Part shown: one piece after another, positions 11,573 to 21,270 of the stretch
How the letters are laid out: each line of letters opens with the position of its first letter
Numbering within the stretch: position 1 is the first letter of the stretch
Source: Halichoerus grypus
Taxonomy: Eukaryota > Chordata > Mammalia > Carnivora > Phocidae
DNA length: 64,000 nt
Reading direction: 5' to 3'
Assembly: GCF_964656455.1 (NCBI RefSeq)
Contig: NC_135718.1
Location: 55,395,008-55,459,007 of the forward strand
Notes under the pieces: model-generated
Database searches by the model: none
What the model saw: only the letters and a program-made list of their open reading frames with translations
Told to the model about the DNA's origin: nothing
Translations under genes and position numbers: made by a program

Positions 11573-12104
11573 TCACCCAATAAATCCCTTAGAGCACGTC
11601 TCCTACAGACCATCTCTGGAATGCTTAGTGGTTAGCTCACTCGAGTAAGTAGATTAACTTAAAAATAATAAAACTGTGTTTCCTTAAAATCATTTTCCCA
11701 CCAGCACTTTCCTTTAATTAGTACAATCAGGGACAAGAGTGTATTTGTGGTGAAGTTTCCATAGCACTTCTCTTGGAAGGGGTATTATGTTTCCAGAAGC
11801 AAAGAATCATGGCTTAGGAAGAAAAAATGTGAACAGAGCATGGCATGGATCTGAGAAGTTGCTGGAAAATTTTCTAGGCCATGGAAATCAGGATGTGCCT
11901 TGAGCATCCATAAGGGGCGTGACTGTGGATGTGGGCAACTTGGGGGGTGTCGGACTGTCCCTTTCTGCCAGTTGCCACTCTTACCAAAATTCCACCATTA
12001 GATAGTCACCCCTTTTGACTATCCATCATCCTCTCCTGTGGAACTCTTACAAGCCAAATTTCCTGTGGAAGGAAGTCCCTCTCTCCTTCCAGAAATTGCT
12101 TTCT
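11573..12104. other. Unassigned sequence between two L2 pieces
   Basis: No gene seen. Both neighbours are plus-strand L2 3' ends, so they are separate insertions rather than one interrupted copy. Confidence 0.35.
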
Positions 12105-12327
12105 TCTGCCTGGAAAGTGTTCACCTCCTCCTCTGTCTACCCCAATTTTTCCTATTCTTCAAAATGTAGATTCAATCCCTTCCCTCCCACAAAGCCTCTC
12201 CAGATCTTTCTTTTAGGATTGTGAATGCCTCAAGAGCAGAAACCATTCAACATTGTCTCCTGGGTACCTGTTACAGAGCCTAGCACATGGTAGATGTTGA
12301 ATAGATGAAGGGTGAACTGTCCTGAAC
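12105..12327 (+). mobile_element. L2 LINE 3' end
   Basis: Recognisable by ctgcctggaaagtgttcacc, aatgcctcaagagcagaaac and the tail gagcctagcacatggtagat. It stops almost exactly where the inverted duplication arm begins. Confidence 0.75.
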
Positions 12328-12485
12328 TCATTCATACAGTCATTTTCCCATCCTTGTGCTTATACCCTGGGGACTTCTGTCGATGCTGGTTCTCTGGTAC
12401 TCTGGTGATCACTTACGCCTTGTCGAAGGTCTTCTGTCCTCTAACGAGATGTTCTTTTTGAAGTGGCTTTTTAAAAATAACACTT

Positions 12486-12707
12486 ATGGGCGCCTGGGTG
12501 GCTTAGTCGTTAAGCGTCTGCCTTCGGCTCAGGTCATGATCTCAGGGTCCTGGGATCGAGCCCCACATCGGGCTCTCTGCTCCGCGGGAAGCCTGCTTCT
12601 CCCTCTCCCACTCCCCCGCTTGTGTTCCCTCTCTCGCTGTGGGTCTCTCTCTGTCAAATAAATAAAATCTTTTAAAAAAAAGTAAAATAAAAAATAAAAA
12701 TAAAAAT
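12486..12707 (+). mobile_element. Young carnivore SINE, present only in the left arm
   Basis: Full-length copy starting GGGCGCCTGGGTGGCTTAG with tail AATAAAATC followed by a variable A-rich (AAAAAT)n stretch. Flanked by a perfect 13-bp target duplication aaaaataacactt at 12473-12485 and 12708-12720. The mirror arm has an empty site, so this copy inserted after the inverted duplication formed. Confidence 0.95.
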
Positions 12708-12723
12708 AAAAATAACACTTCCT

Positions 12724-12908
12724 GGGGCGTCTGGGTGGCTCAGTTGGTTAAGCGTCTGCCTTCGGCTCAGGTCATGATCCCAGGGTCCTGGGATCAAGCC
12801 CCGCATCGGGCTCCCTGCTCAGCGGGGAGCCTGCTTCTCCCTCTGCCTGCAGCTCCCCCTGCTTGTGTTCTCTCTCTCTCTGTTAAATAAATAAATAAAA
12901 TCTTAAAA
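12724..12908 (+). mobile_element. Young carnivore SINE shared by both arms
   Basis: Starts GGGGCGTCTGGGTGGCTCAG and ends AAATAAATAAATAAAATC plus A tract. Flanked by 16-bp duplications aaaaataacacttcct at 12708-12723 and 12909-12924. The corresponding copy lies inverted at 13738-13928, so this insertion predates the duplication. Confidence 0.95.
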
Positions 12909-12956
12909 AAAAATAACACTTCCTGAATATAGGCTAGTTTTCTCACCAGGGCTCTC

Positions 12957-13689
12957 CCTGTGGGTGGGTACCGGGGGGCACCTCGTGGACAGATGCTTCC
13001 CAGCTTGGAGACGATGGTGAGGAGAACACTTCTGGCATATAGTATGTGGGACACCATTTGTAGTTTTATTCTGGACCCCCAAAATGATGGGGCACCTGCT
13101 TGTGGGTACCCTGGGGAGGGTAGTGAGAATTTTCATACAGGGTCATCAGACAGGGGCTCAGAAAAGTTTGGTGGCCTGGGTGGCTATTTCTTTCTGGCCT
13201 GATGATTAAACTGAAGTCATGGGTCAAGTAGTATCGGCCTATGCACACGTGGTGGGAATTTCTTGCTCTTGGGTTGGCAGGTGAAGACTCAGAGCCCTTG
13301 TGGCCCCTGTGCCCTCAAACGTGACTCTTCCATGAGGGTCTCTCGCCAGGGTGGCTCACTTGACTCTTCTTGGGCACCATTCCCACACTCTGGTCCCCAT
13401 GCCTCCCCTCGTCTATACCTTTCCCTTCACCCTATCCCAGACTCTGGAGACCCTCTTCCAACATCACCCTGGTCTTAGACCTTATTTCCTTCAGGTTCTT
13501 TCACCTAAGGACCCGTTCAGCCTCCCAGCAACTGAGAGACCAGCTTCCTTTGCCTGATGATAGACAAATCTCCAATCCTCAAAATCTCCAATCCTCAAAC
13601 GAGGAAGTAAGAGGAAATATTTGTACCCAACCTTTTCCGGTGTGATGGAGAATGGGGGAAAAAAAGAACAGTTCAACTTCCAAATTAAA
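12957..13689. other. 733-bp spacer of the inverted duplication
   Basis: Unique sequence with no recognised gene or transposon. It contains an exact tandem repeat of 16 bp (aatctccaatcctcaa at 13567-13582 and 13583-13598). Short overlapping frames at 13263-13645 are in different phases and look like chance. Confidence 0.6.
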
Positions 13690-14089
13690 GAGAGCCCTGG
13701 TGAGAAAACTAGCCTATATTCAGGAAGTGTTATTTTTTTAAAAGATTTTATTTATTTATTTGACAGAGAGAGAGAGAGAGAGAGCACAAGCAGGGGAAGC
13801 TGCAGGCAGAGGGAGAAGCAGGCTCCCCACTGAGCAGGGAGCCCAATGCGGGGCTCGATCCCAGGACCCTGGGATCATGACCTGAGCCGAAGGCAGACAC
13901 TTAACCAACTGAGCCACCCAAGTGCCCCAGGAAGTGTTATTTTTAAAAAGCCACTTCAAAAAGAACATCTTGTTAGAGGACAGAAGACCTTCGACAAGGC
14001 GTAAGTGATCACCAGAGTACCAGAGAACCAGCATCGACAGAAGTCCCCAGGGTATAAGCGCAAGGATGGGAAAATGACTGTATGAATGA
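13690..14089 (-). repeat. Right arm of the inverted duplication
   Basis: Inverted copy of 12328-12956 without the 12486-12707 SINE. The inner end breaks at gagagccctgg (13690) and the outer end at tatgaatga (14089). Position 14090 begins an L1 3' fragment with no intervening base that I can assign to anything else. Confidence 0.95.
13738..13928 (-). mobile_element. Carnivore SINE in the right arm (inverted partner)
   Basis: Reverse-orientation SINEC flanked by exact 16-bp duplications aggaagtgttattttt at 13722-13737 and 13929-13944, the complement of those around the 12724 copy. It differs from its partner mainly at CpG-type positions in the tRNA head. Confidence 0.95.
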
Positions 14090-14668
14090 ATCTTGGTACA
14101 ACTACTGTGGAAAACAGTATAGAGGCTCCTCAAAGAATTAAAAATAGAACTATTATGTGATCCAGGAATCCTGCTTCTGCGCATATATCTGAAGGAAACA
14201 AAAACACGATGTGGAAGAGATATCTTCACCCCCACTTCACTGCACACCCCCAGTGCACTGCAGCATTATCTGCAATAGCCAACATGGGGAAGCAGCCACG
14301 TGTCCACCAATAGATGAAGGATAAAGAGGTGGTATATATGTACAATGAAATATCATTCAGCCACGAAAAAGGAAACCCTGCTATTTGTAACAACATGGAT
14401 GGACCCCGAGGGCATTATGCTAAGTGAAATAAGTCAGACAGAGAAAGACAAATATTGTATGATCTGACTTATTTGTGGAATCTAAAAAAAACCCCAAACA
14501 TACAAAAACAAAACTCATAGAAAAAGAGATCAGATTTGTGGGACCAGAGGCAGGGGGTTGGGGGAAGGGAATTGGAGGAAGGTGGTCAAAAGGTACAAAC
14601 TTCCAGCTATAAGATAAATAAATACTAGGGATACAATGTACAATGTGATGACTATAGTTAAAAAAAAA
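14090..14668 (+). mobile_element. 5'-truncated carnivore L1, with short A tail
   Basis: Encodes remnants of the ORF2 C-terminus and 3' UTR: ctactgtggaaaacagtata, gccaacatggggaagcagcc, caacatggatggaccccgag, tgctaagtgaaataagtcag. The 3' end stops at gactatagtt followed by A9, earlier than usual for this UTR. No convincing target duplication flanks either the L1 alone or the L1 plus right arm. Confidence 0.9.
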
Positions 14669-14689
14669 GGCTAAATCATTCTTGTGTTG

Positions 14690-15145
14690 GATTGGATGAC
14701 AAGCTTCCTTTCTTCACCCCTCTTGGCAGCCATGCCTTGTCATGGCCCCATTACGGTGGAGCATTTTTCTCTGCCTCTTTCCTCTGGGCAAGGCCATATG
14801 ACAATGGCCTAGAGCAGAAGTGAAAATGCACCTGCTCCTTAGGAGGCTGCCTGTGTTTCTGCTTCCCTCTTACACTTCTGTCACTGCCATGAGGGGAACA
14901 TGCGCTGGCCACCCCCTTGTCCTGGGAGGAGAAGAGAGACAAGGAGTAGAACCCCTCCAACTAACCCACAGACCTGTGATGGGAAGTAGTGCAAGGTAGA
15001 GCCCTTGGTCAAGACCAGCCTGGATCAGTTGAGTCTCAGCCAATCTCCCTGAGAATAAGGGATTATTGTGCTAAGTCACTGAGCCTTGGGGTCATTTGTT
15101 ATGCAGCATTATGGTGGCGGTAGCTCACTGATATAGCTCTTCTGC
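14690..15145 (+). mobile_element. Old LTR-like repeat, family uncertain
   Basis: The terminal portion (tgctaagtcactgagccttg, ggtcatttgttatgcagcat, tagctcactgatata) has the wording of an ancient MaLR/LTR 3' end. The 5' boundary is unclear. Confidence 0.5.
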
Positions 15146-15247
15146 TAGACGGCCAGGGTAGAGCAGTGAGCACTTAGTTGGTGCACAGCACACAATGAGT
15201 GCTTCATATTTGGTTATCAGGCGAGCCTTGCGGGCAGGCATCAGAAA

Positions 15248-15400
15248 AGAATATGAGACTATCAGACCTGGAAGAGCCATTAAAGGAGTTCTGGATGGAG
15301 AAACAAGATCGAGTGGACCTGTGACTTGCCCAAGATCACACAGGGAATTGTGGCTCATCTTGGACCAGCACCCAGGGCTGGAGCTCCCCAACACAGTGAG
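15248..15400 (-). mobile_element. MIR3-type SINE fragment, reverse
   Basis: Plus-strand text cagacctggaagagccatta and tgacttgcccaagatcacac is the antisense of the MIR3 core and tail. Confidence 0.65.
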
Positions 15401-16029
15401 CTGACTTCCCCGCTTCCTGTGGGCCAGCCCGATGGGAGCCATGGCTTCATCCTGCTCCTCCCTTGGCCTCACGGGGGAGCTTCATGTCATTGGGCTGGGA
15501 TTTTGATGAATGGGAAGTGGTGGTGAGGGAGGAGAGGCAGGAAGAAGGTCCAGCCAGACAAGACTCCGGATGAAAGCAAGGATGTTACATCTGCACCCCT
15601 GTCTCCCTTTGGTGCCAAATGCCCTATGATGGACCCCAGCACAGCCCCCAGGCTGTGGGCCAGCTTTCATGGCCTCGTCTCGGGAGGGGCACTTGTGCTC
15701 AGGTGCTAGAGGCCAGATGACTGGCTCACCTGTCATCACTAACCTCTGGCCCCCCAAAACCCCCTGGGAACCCAGTACAGACAGCCATGAAGATGGGCCA
15801 GAGAGAGTCTGGGAAGGAGTGGGAACCACTCAAGGAGGAGTCTGCTGCTCCTTGCTGTTTGTGTCCCTTTGCACACCTCAGGCCCTGTGGCGCAGAGTGG
15901 AACCAGCTTCTGAGACTCTTGCTGGGGGAAGCCCATCAGTCTCCCCGTGAGCAGAGCTGGAGAAAAAGGGAGCCCTGGGTAGACATTTCAGGGACTTCCT
16001 TGAGTTCACTCCACTAGAAAAGCAGAGCA
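15401..16029. other. Unassigned sequence
   Basis: Moderately GC-rich. Overlapping frames of 60-115 codons occur on both strands (15482-15829 minus, 15669-15950 plus) with no motif or splice support. No repeat recognised. Confidence 0.35.
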
Positions 16030-16224
16030 AAAGAGAGTGGAAAGGACACCAAGTGGGGAGTCAGAGACTGGGGTTTGGGCCCCAGCCTTGCATCTTATTG
16101 GAAACCTATGTGACCTTAAGCAAGTCACTTCTCATATCTGGGCCTCAGTCGTCCATTCTGTCAAATGGCCCTTTTGGGAGAACTGGCTTAGATAGAGGGT
16201 GCCCTCAGCCCTAATATCCTGTGA
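16030..16224 (+). mobile_element. MIR3-type SINE, forward
   Basis: Reads agtggaaaggacaccaagtg, ggggagtcagagactggggt, tgtgaccttaagcaagtcac, atctgggcctcagtcgtcca, then the MIR3-like 3' part (cttagatagagggtgccctc, ctaatatcctgtgatag). Near complete. Confidence 0.78.
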
Positions 16225-16261
16225 TAGTGTTGGGGTTAGAGGCGTTCCTCAGTTCCTATGG

Positions 16262-16500
16262 AATAACAATAATAAGAACTCATATTCATCTGGTCCTCGA
16301 TAAGTGCAAGACACTGAACCAAACACTTGCACAGGGTAGCTCAGTTCAGGCTCACAATGATCCTAGGAGGCAGGTACTCTTACTGTCTCCATTTTACAGA
16401 TGAGGAAACTGAGGCTCATCAAGGCTCAGTCACTCACTTATGTCCACTCTGCTCATCCACGTGGAGCTTCGAACCTGGGCTACCCCACCCCAGAGCCTTG
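16262..16500 (-). mobile_element. MIR SINE, reverse
   Basis: Contains tgcaagacactgaaccaaac, ctccattttacagatgagga, aactgaggctcatcaaggct and a head remnant gaacctgggctaccccac. Well preserved in the core. Confidence 0.85.
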
Positions 16501-17628
16501 CTTCCAGCCTCCGTGCTGCGTCTCTGCTGATGGACTTAACTCTTCCCCTGGTCTTTCCCTCCAGGATCCCCTCCTCCTTCCAAGACCTTCTCCTTGTACA
16601 CTTCCACAGTCAGAGAACTCCGGGCTTCAGGCTGGAAGACCCCAGGACGCCTGAAAAAAAATCCCTTCAATCACAGGGATGGATGCAATTTAACCATCAC
16701 CGTCTCCGTGCTGCCTCTGCCACGAGGCCAGCCCTGTCCTGGGGCGGGTGCCCGGGGGCATCGGCGGGCCCTGTCACTGGGAGGAGGTACCGAGGCTGGC
16801 TAGGGACCTAAGATTGACCCTGAGCAGCCTGCTGCCTTCTTCCTCCCTGGACCGCGGGGGCCTCACACAGTGCCTGACGTGTGGAGATGCAGTGAGTGCT
16901 TGCTGGTCGCATGTTGGGGTGATGGAGTCAGCAGTATGGGCTACAGCAGAGACTCGGCTGCTCTGTTCCTGTCTCTGAGCTCCCATAACTCAGGAGGCAG
17001 GGAGGCACCAAGACCCCGGAGATGAAATGCCTCTGGGCAACCAGCTCACTGGTGTTTAGCCACAAATGTGCGGGGGTGGGGAGGACGATTCTACCCACCG
17101 GCACGCGCCCTCTCTGGAAAGTCCTCCACTTGCCTCTCCCTTGAGGCCACAGGCCCCTTGCACCGACAGCCCCTTAATGAGCCAACCACAGAGTCTGAAA
17201 GTCTAGTGCAACACTAAAATGACTGCTCGGGAAGGGAGGCACAACATGGAGATGCTCACAGGTCTCTTGAGTCTTGCATCCTGAAACCCCCTGTGATTCC
17301 ATGGGCCATGCTTGGTGGGTTTGGTGCGGGGACCAGCCACTGCTCGGTGTGATGGCCTGAATGGGGGGCTGAGTCACAGCATCAGCTCCACTGCTGATGA
17401 GATGAATAGGCTCTCAGAGCTGCAGTGACAGATGGGGACAGTAGGCCAGGCCCCCTCATCACTCCCAGGGAGGCTCCCAACGGGCACGTGACAAAACGTG
17501 GGAAGGCGCTTGGGGAAGTCACGGGCTGCAGAAAGGCTGAAGAGCATGGTGAGGGTTCTGAGGAGGGTTTCCCTGAGAATCCTAATTCCTTGGGCAACCC
17601 ATGGAGCCTCCCTAGACCTCAGTTCCCA
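16501..17628. other. Unassigned GC-moderate sequence
   Basis: No gene recognised. Frames up to 123 codons overlap on several phases. CpG is not enriched enough to suggest an island promoter by eye. Confidence 0.35.
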
Positions 17629-17660
17629 TTCATTCACTCATTCATTCATTCACCAATTCA
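17629..17660 (+). repeat. Short (ATTC)n repeat
   Basis: Runs cattcattcactcattcatt and continues with one more imperfect set of units. Typical short tetranucleotide tract. Confidence 0.85.
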
Positions 17661-17704
17661 GGGTCATCAGTGACGCTGGTACCCAAGCAGGCTGCAGGGC
17701 TGCC

Positions 17705-17770
17705 CAAGGCTGACACTCGGCCGTGTGATCTTGGTCAGGTCATTTCCCACCTCTAAGCCTCAGGGCCTCC
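17705..17770 (+). mobile_element. MIR core fragment
   Basis: The words gtgtgatcttggtcaggtca and ctaagcctcagg follow the MIR core order. A tail-like piece resumes at 17925. Confidence 0.6.
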
Positions 17771-17924
17771 TGCCTTGCAGGTCAGTAACAGCTGGAGCCC
17801 GGGAATGGGCCCAGCCAGACTGCACATGGCCTGCTGCAGGGGGCTGCGGGATGCGCAGGAAAGGCGAGCCTCCTAGAAACTGGTCGATGTCATTCCACCC
17901 CCAGCTGCCCCTGCTCCAGTTGCT

Positions 17925-18062
17925 TCTCTAAGTCTCTACTTCCTGGCTGCGTGGGATGGGTCGTCCTGGCCTCACAAGGGTGTCGTGAGGGTGACGTGAG
18001 GTGCTGTAGCCGCAGCACTCGGCCTGTGCCTGGGAACAGGTGCTTGGTCAGAGTGAGCTCTG
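17925..18062 (+). mobile_element. MIR tail fragment
   Basis: Shows cctcacaagggtgtcgtgag, ggtgctgtagccgcagcact and cctgtgcctgggaacaggtg, consistent with the 3' half of a MIR whose first half lies at 17705. About 150 bp separate the two pieces. Confidence 0.55.
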
Positions 18063-18869
18063 CCTTTCTCAACATTCACCAGCCAGGAGAAAACAGACTT
18101 TCTGGAACTCTGGTTTATCATGACCTTGCAAAGCCTTCATTTTATTCAGGGAGGTGTTGGCCCCACCTGGAGGTATGAAGTCTGAGAATACTTTGTCCAG
18201 CAACTCCCCTGCCTTTTCTGGGTCTTTCCCTGTCCCATGACCCCTGGCCCCCATGAAAGTCATGTCCTTTCTCTTTGAAACCCAGCATTTTCATGCTCTT
18301 TCCCCTCTTTCTATCCAAACCCTGCCCTTGGAAATGGGCCAGACTACTTATTTATATTAAAGTGTAAATGACTGGCACGGCTGGGGTTTTGCCTCTTGTT
18401 GGGGGTAGGTGCATTCGGAGGGAAACAAAGCCATCTGTGGGCTGAGTGATTAGAAGGTCCTCGGGGCATCAATGTACACATGAAAGAGTTACTTGTGGGT
18501 TGGAAGGACCTCCCCGGAGGGGGCCCAGGATTCTCCTAACACCAAGATTCTTCCTGTTCTTTGAGCAAATCGGCTCCACAGGGCACCCAGGCTCCCGGGA
18601 ACTCAGCCCGCCCCTGGGGATTTCAACCCTCCTTTTGGGAGCACATCTGGACCCCAAGAGGCAGCTGTTTCAGGGACTCCCAAGGAGTCCCACAGACTGC
18701 ACCCTGACTCCAAGCCCTGCCCTTGCCCCCGTTGGCCTTGCAGCTCCTTTGTCCCTCTGCTCAGATCCCAGCTTCTGGGGAAACACACCCGTCCTGGGGT
18801 TTGGGAACAAGACGGCCTGATTCATGCCAGGCCTCTTGTGTTTACATTCCTCTGGTCTTTCTCCTCTTT
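18063..18869. other. Unassigned sequence
   Basis: No gene recognised. An AT-rich patch cttatttatattaaagtgta sits at about 18348-18367. Around it the sequence is C/T-rich on the plus strand. Confidence 0.35.
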
Positions 18870-18994
18870 GAAAAAGAAAGAAAAGAAAAGAACAGAAAAG
18901 AAAGGAAAGGAAAGGAAAAAGAAAAGAAAAGAAAGAAGGAAGGAAGGAAAGGAAGTGAGGGAGGGAAGTAAAGGAGGGAGAGAGGAAGGAAAAG
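18870..18994 (+). repeat. Purine-only GAAA/GGAA tract
   Basis: About 125 bp almost entirely A and G on the plus strand, starting as (GAAAA)n and changing to (GGAA)n and (GGGA)n. Only an isolated C (near 18893) and a few T interrupt it. It generates low-complexity Lys/Glu/Arg frames that are not genes. Confidence 0.95.
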
Positions 18995-20354
18995 ACTTGA
19001 GCTTTGGCCAGAAGAGTTTAAAATGGAGTTTTGCCTCTTTCTTTCTTCTTCCTTTTCTCCCCCAACAGCAAATTACCAGGCTCTGAAAGGAAAAGGTAGG
19101 GACGCCCCTGGGTGTTAGAAGAGAGCCGGAGGCCAGCCCTGCCTGGGCTCAGGAAGGGGCCTGAGCCTCCTGCGCTGTCCCAGGGAGTGGGAAGCGACTG
19201 GTTTGGAGGCGCCCCCCCACCCCCAGCATTTTCAGAACCTTGCTACCACCCCTCATTTGTCATCCCTGCTGCCCTAAAATCAGGGGAGGGCAAGGACAGC
19301 GAGCTCCACTCCCCCCGCACGGCCCCAGGCACGGGGCCATGTTCTTCCTGTCGTGCGCTGTTCTCCAGCTCATCTTGTTGGCAGACCCATGTGTCGCCAC
19401 GCGCACCGGGAGTTGCACGAAAGAAGAAATGGGTCTTTCTCGTTCACACTGTCACCACAGCACCCAGAACAGCACCTGCAAGACAGGAGGAGAGGGGAGG
19501 AGGCCAGCTCAGCCCACGACCCTCGGCTTGTTGCTGCCAACACCTACCCTCGCAAGTCCGGGTCTCCAGACCCTTCCCCACACGTGTTCACACACACATG
19601 CTCACACACACACTCAGGTGAGCACACACACAAGCACACATCCATGCACACACCTATGCGCCAGCATGGAGAGGGTCTCCCTTCTTCAGAACCTCTGAGC
19701 TGGGGAGGGGGCGGCGGGTTTCTCAGCACCTTGGGAATGACCCTGAGGCCAAAGCCCCCCGTTCCGTTCCGGACCTTTGCCTGAGGAAGATGAAGGCAAC
19801 TCCATTGTGCCCCCCTCGGGGTCCCTTAGCTCAAGGACAAAGGTGCAGAGCCACCTGAGCTGCTGAGAGTCTGAGCAGCCGAAGGCCGAGAACGTGCTGG
19901 GGATGCATAACTCCATCCCTGCCTCACAGACGGCAAAGCTTTGGCGGGGAGACTGAGGGATGTACCCAGGCAAGGGCAGGCAGGAGCCAGGAAGTCTCCG
20001 TGGCGCCGTCAGCTCCCTGGCCCACCTCCTGCTGCCCTTGGCTGGAAGAATGACATTGTTCAGGGAAGAAAGCAGGGTCTCTGCCAGAGCTCATCTGGCC
20101 TAGGCCCCCCGGGAGCACCCAGCCAAGAGGGGTCTGAGAAGCTGCCAGCTTTCACCACCAGGGCACTGGGGAGACCGGACAAGTCCTGCCCCCTGCTCCC
20201 TGTCCCTCTTCCCAGCCGGCCTCTGGACAGACCAAGCTTCCGTCCCCAGGCTGAGCCGACCACACCCCACCGTCCGTGGTCCAGGGGCTCCCTGAGTGTC
20301 CACTGCAGCAGGGAGATTTTCGAATCCCCCCGGTAGGAATGTAGAACATGCGTT
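18995..20354. other. Unassigned GC-rich sequence with a CA tract
   Basis: No exon could be established. A CA-rich tract (about 19579-19650) has units broken by T and G. A frame starting at ATG 19339 opens with a hydrophobic signal-like stretch, but no splice structure or similarity supports it. Confidence 0.4.
19579..19650 (+). repeat. (CA)n microsatellite, interrupted
   Basis: Alternating CACA runs broken by TG and AG (gttcacacacacatgctcac, then cacacacaagcacacatcca). Confidence 0.85.
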
Positions 20355-20460
20355 GCTTTACAGATAGCGAAGCTGAGGCTTAGGGATGTTATGTCGAGTC
20401 CAGGGAGGCACAGCTAGTGAATGATGGGGTCAGGAGGCAAGCCTAAGTTGGTGATGCCCC
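20355..20460 (-). mobile_element. MIR fragment, reverse
   Basis: Reads ttacagatagcgaagctgag, gcttagggatgttatgtcga, gcacagctagtgaatgatgg: the antisense MIR core. Confidence 0.72.
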
Positions 20461-21189
20461 TCGGTCCGTTCTTCTCTGGTATAAATGCCTCCTCCCCTGG
20501 GGGATTTCACACCCGACCCTAAACTAAGACCTCACCAGCCTTCCTCGGCACAAGCTCATGGCCCTCATGCCCCATTCCAGCCCCACCGGGCCCAGCAAAC
20601 ATCTGCAACCTGTCTTTCATCCAACCAGACACCAAGGTCCAGAGAGATAATCCTTTCCTCCTATGTCTACAAAACATACATTGCCTCTTAAGTTTTTACA
20701 CCCAGAAAAAAACCATTGTTTAGGCAAACAGATTGTGGCACACCCAGCCCACCATCCCAGTCTCGTTCCCGCTGGAGGCCACAAACGCCCTCCTCATAGG
20801 GCTTACGGCACATGCCCCGTGGAAGGCTTCTAAGGCTTGGCTCTGGATAAGTCAGTGAATCCCCACGTCATCATTGGATGGCAAGGTGGCACAGTGGAAA
20901 GAAGGCCAAGCTTCCAACCCCAGCTTTCTCTGTCACGGGCTGGGTCTCAGTTTCCCCACTTTTGAAGTGACGCAGGTTCGTCAGATGCTCCTGAACGCCC
21001 GTTCGGTTCTACGCTTCCGTGTGCTCTGAGCTGCCCAAGGCCTGCCCCTCCTAGATGACATGTATTCCAGGCCCTGCGAGCGAGCATCTGGTTTCCCACG
21101 TCAATGTTTTCCAGACACGCTTTTCTCATCTCCACAAAGCCCGGGGGGAGGCAGGGACCAGGAGTTCCTGAGGACAAACAAAACAGACA
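20461..21189. other. Unassigned sequence
   Basis: A weak plus-strand MIR-like passage (ggcacagtggaaagaaggcc to gtctcagtttccccactttt) lies at about 20885-20965. Nothing else recognised. Confidence 0.35.
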
Positions 21190-21270
21190 GATGCCCAGAG
21201 AGGTTATGTGACCTGCCCAAAATCACACAGCAGACTCAACACCAGGACCCGGCTTCCTTTTATTGCCTTC
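21190..21270 (-). mobile_element. MIR fragment, reverse
   Basis: The passage gcccagagaggttatgtgac, ctgcccaaaatcacacagca matches the antisense MIR core. Confidence 0.72.

Larger units (their letters stand above)
12328..12956 (+). repeat. Left arm of a large inverted duplication
   Basis: The reverse complement recurs at 13690-14089. Outside the SINEs the arms differ by only two substitutions over about 195 compared bases (near 12356 and 12446), both C/T-type changes at CpG-like sites. Across the shared SINE I count roughly nine differences. The left arm is 629 bp and the right 400 bp; the 229-bp excess is one extra SINE plus its duplicated target. Confidence 0.95.

Noticed and set aside
12486..12908. 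tRNA genes in the SINE heads
   Set aside because: Box A/B-like words are present, but these are SINE heads followed by SINE bodies and A-rich tails, flanked by target duplications. They are not tRNA genes.
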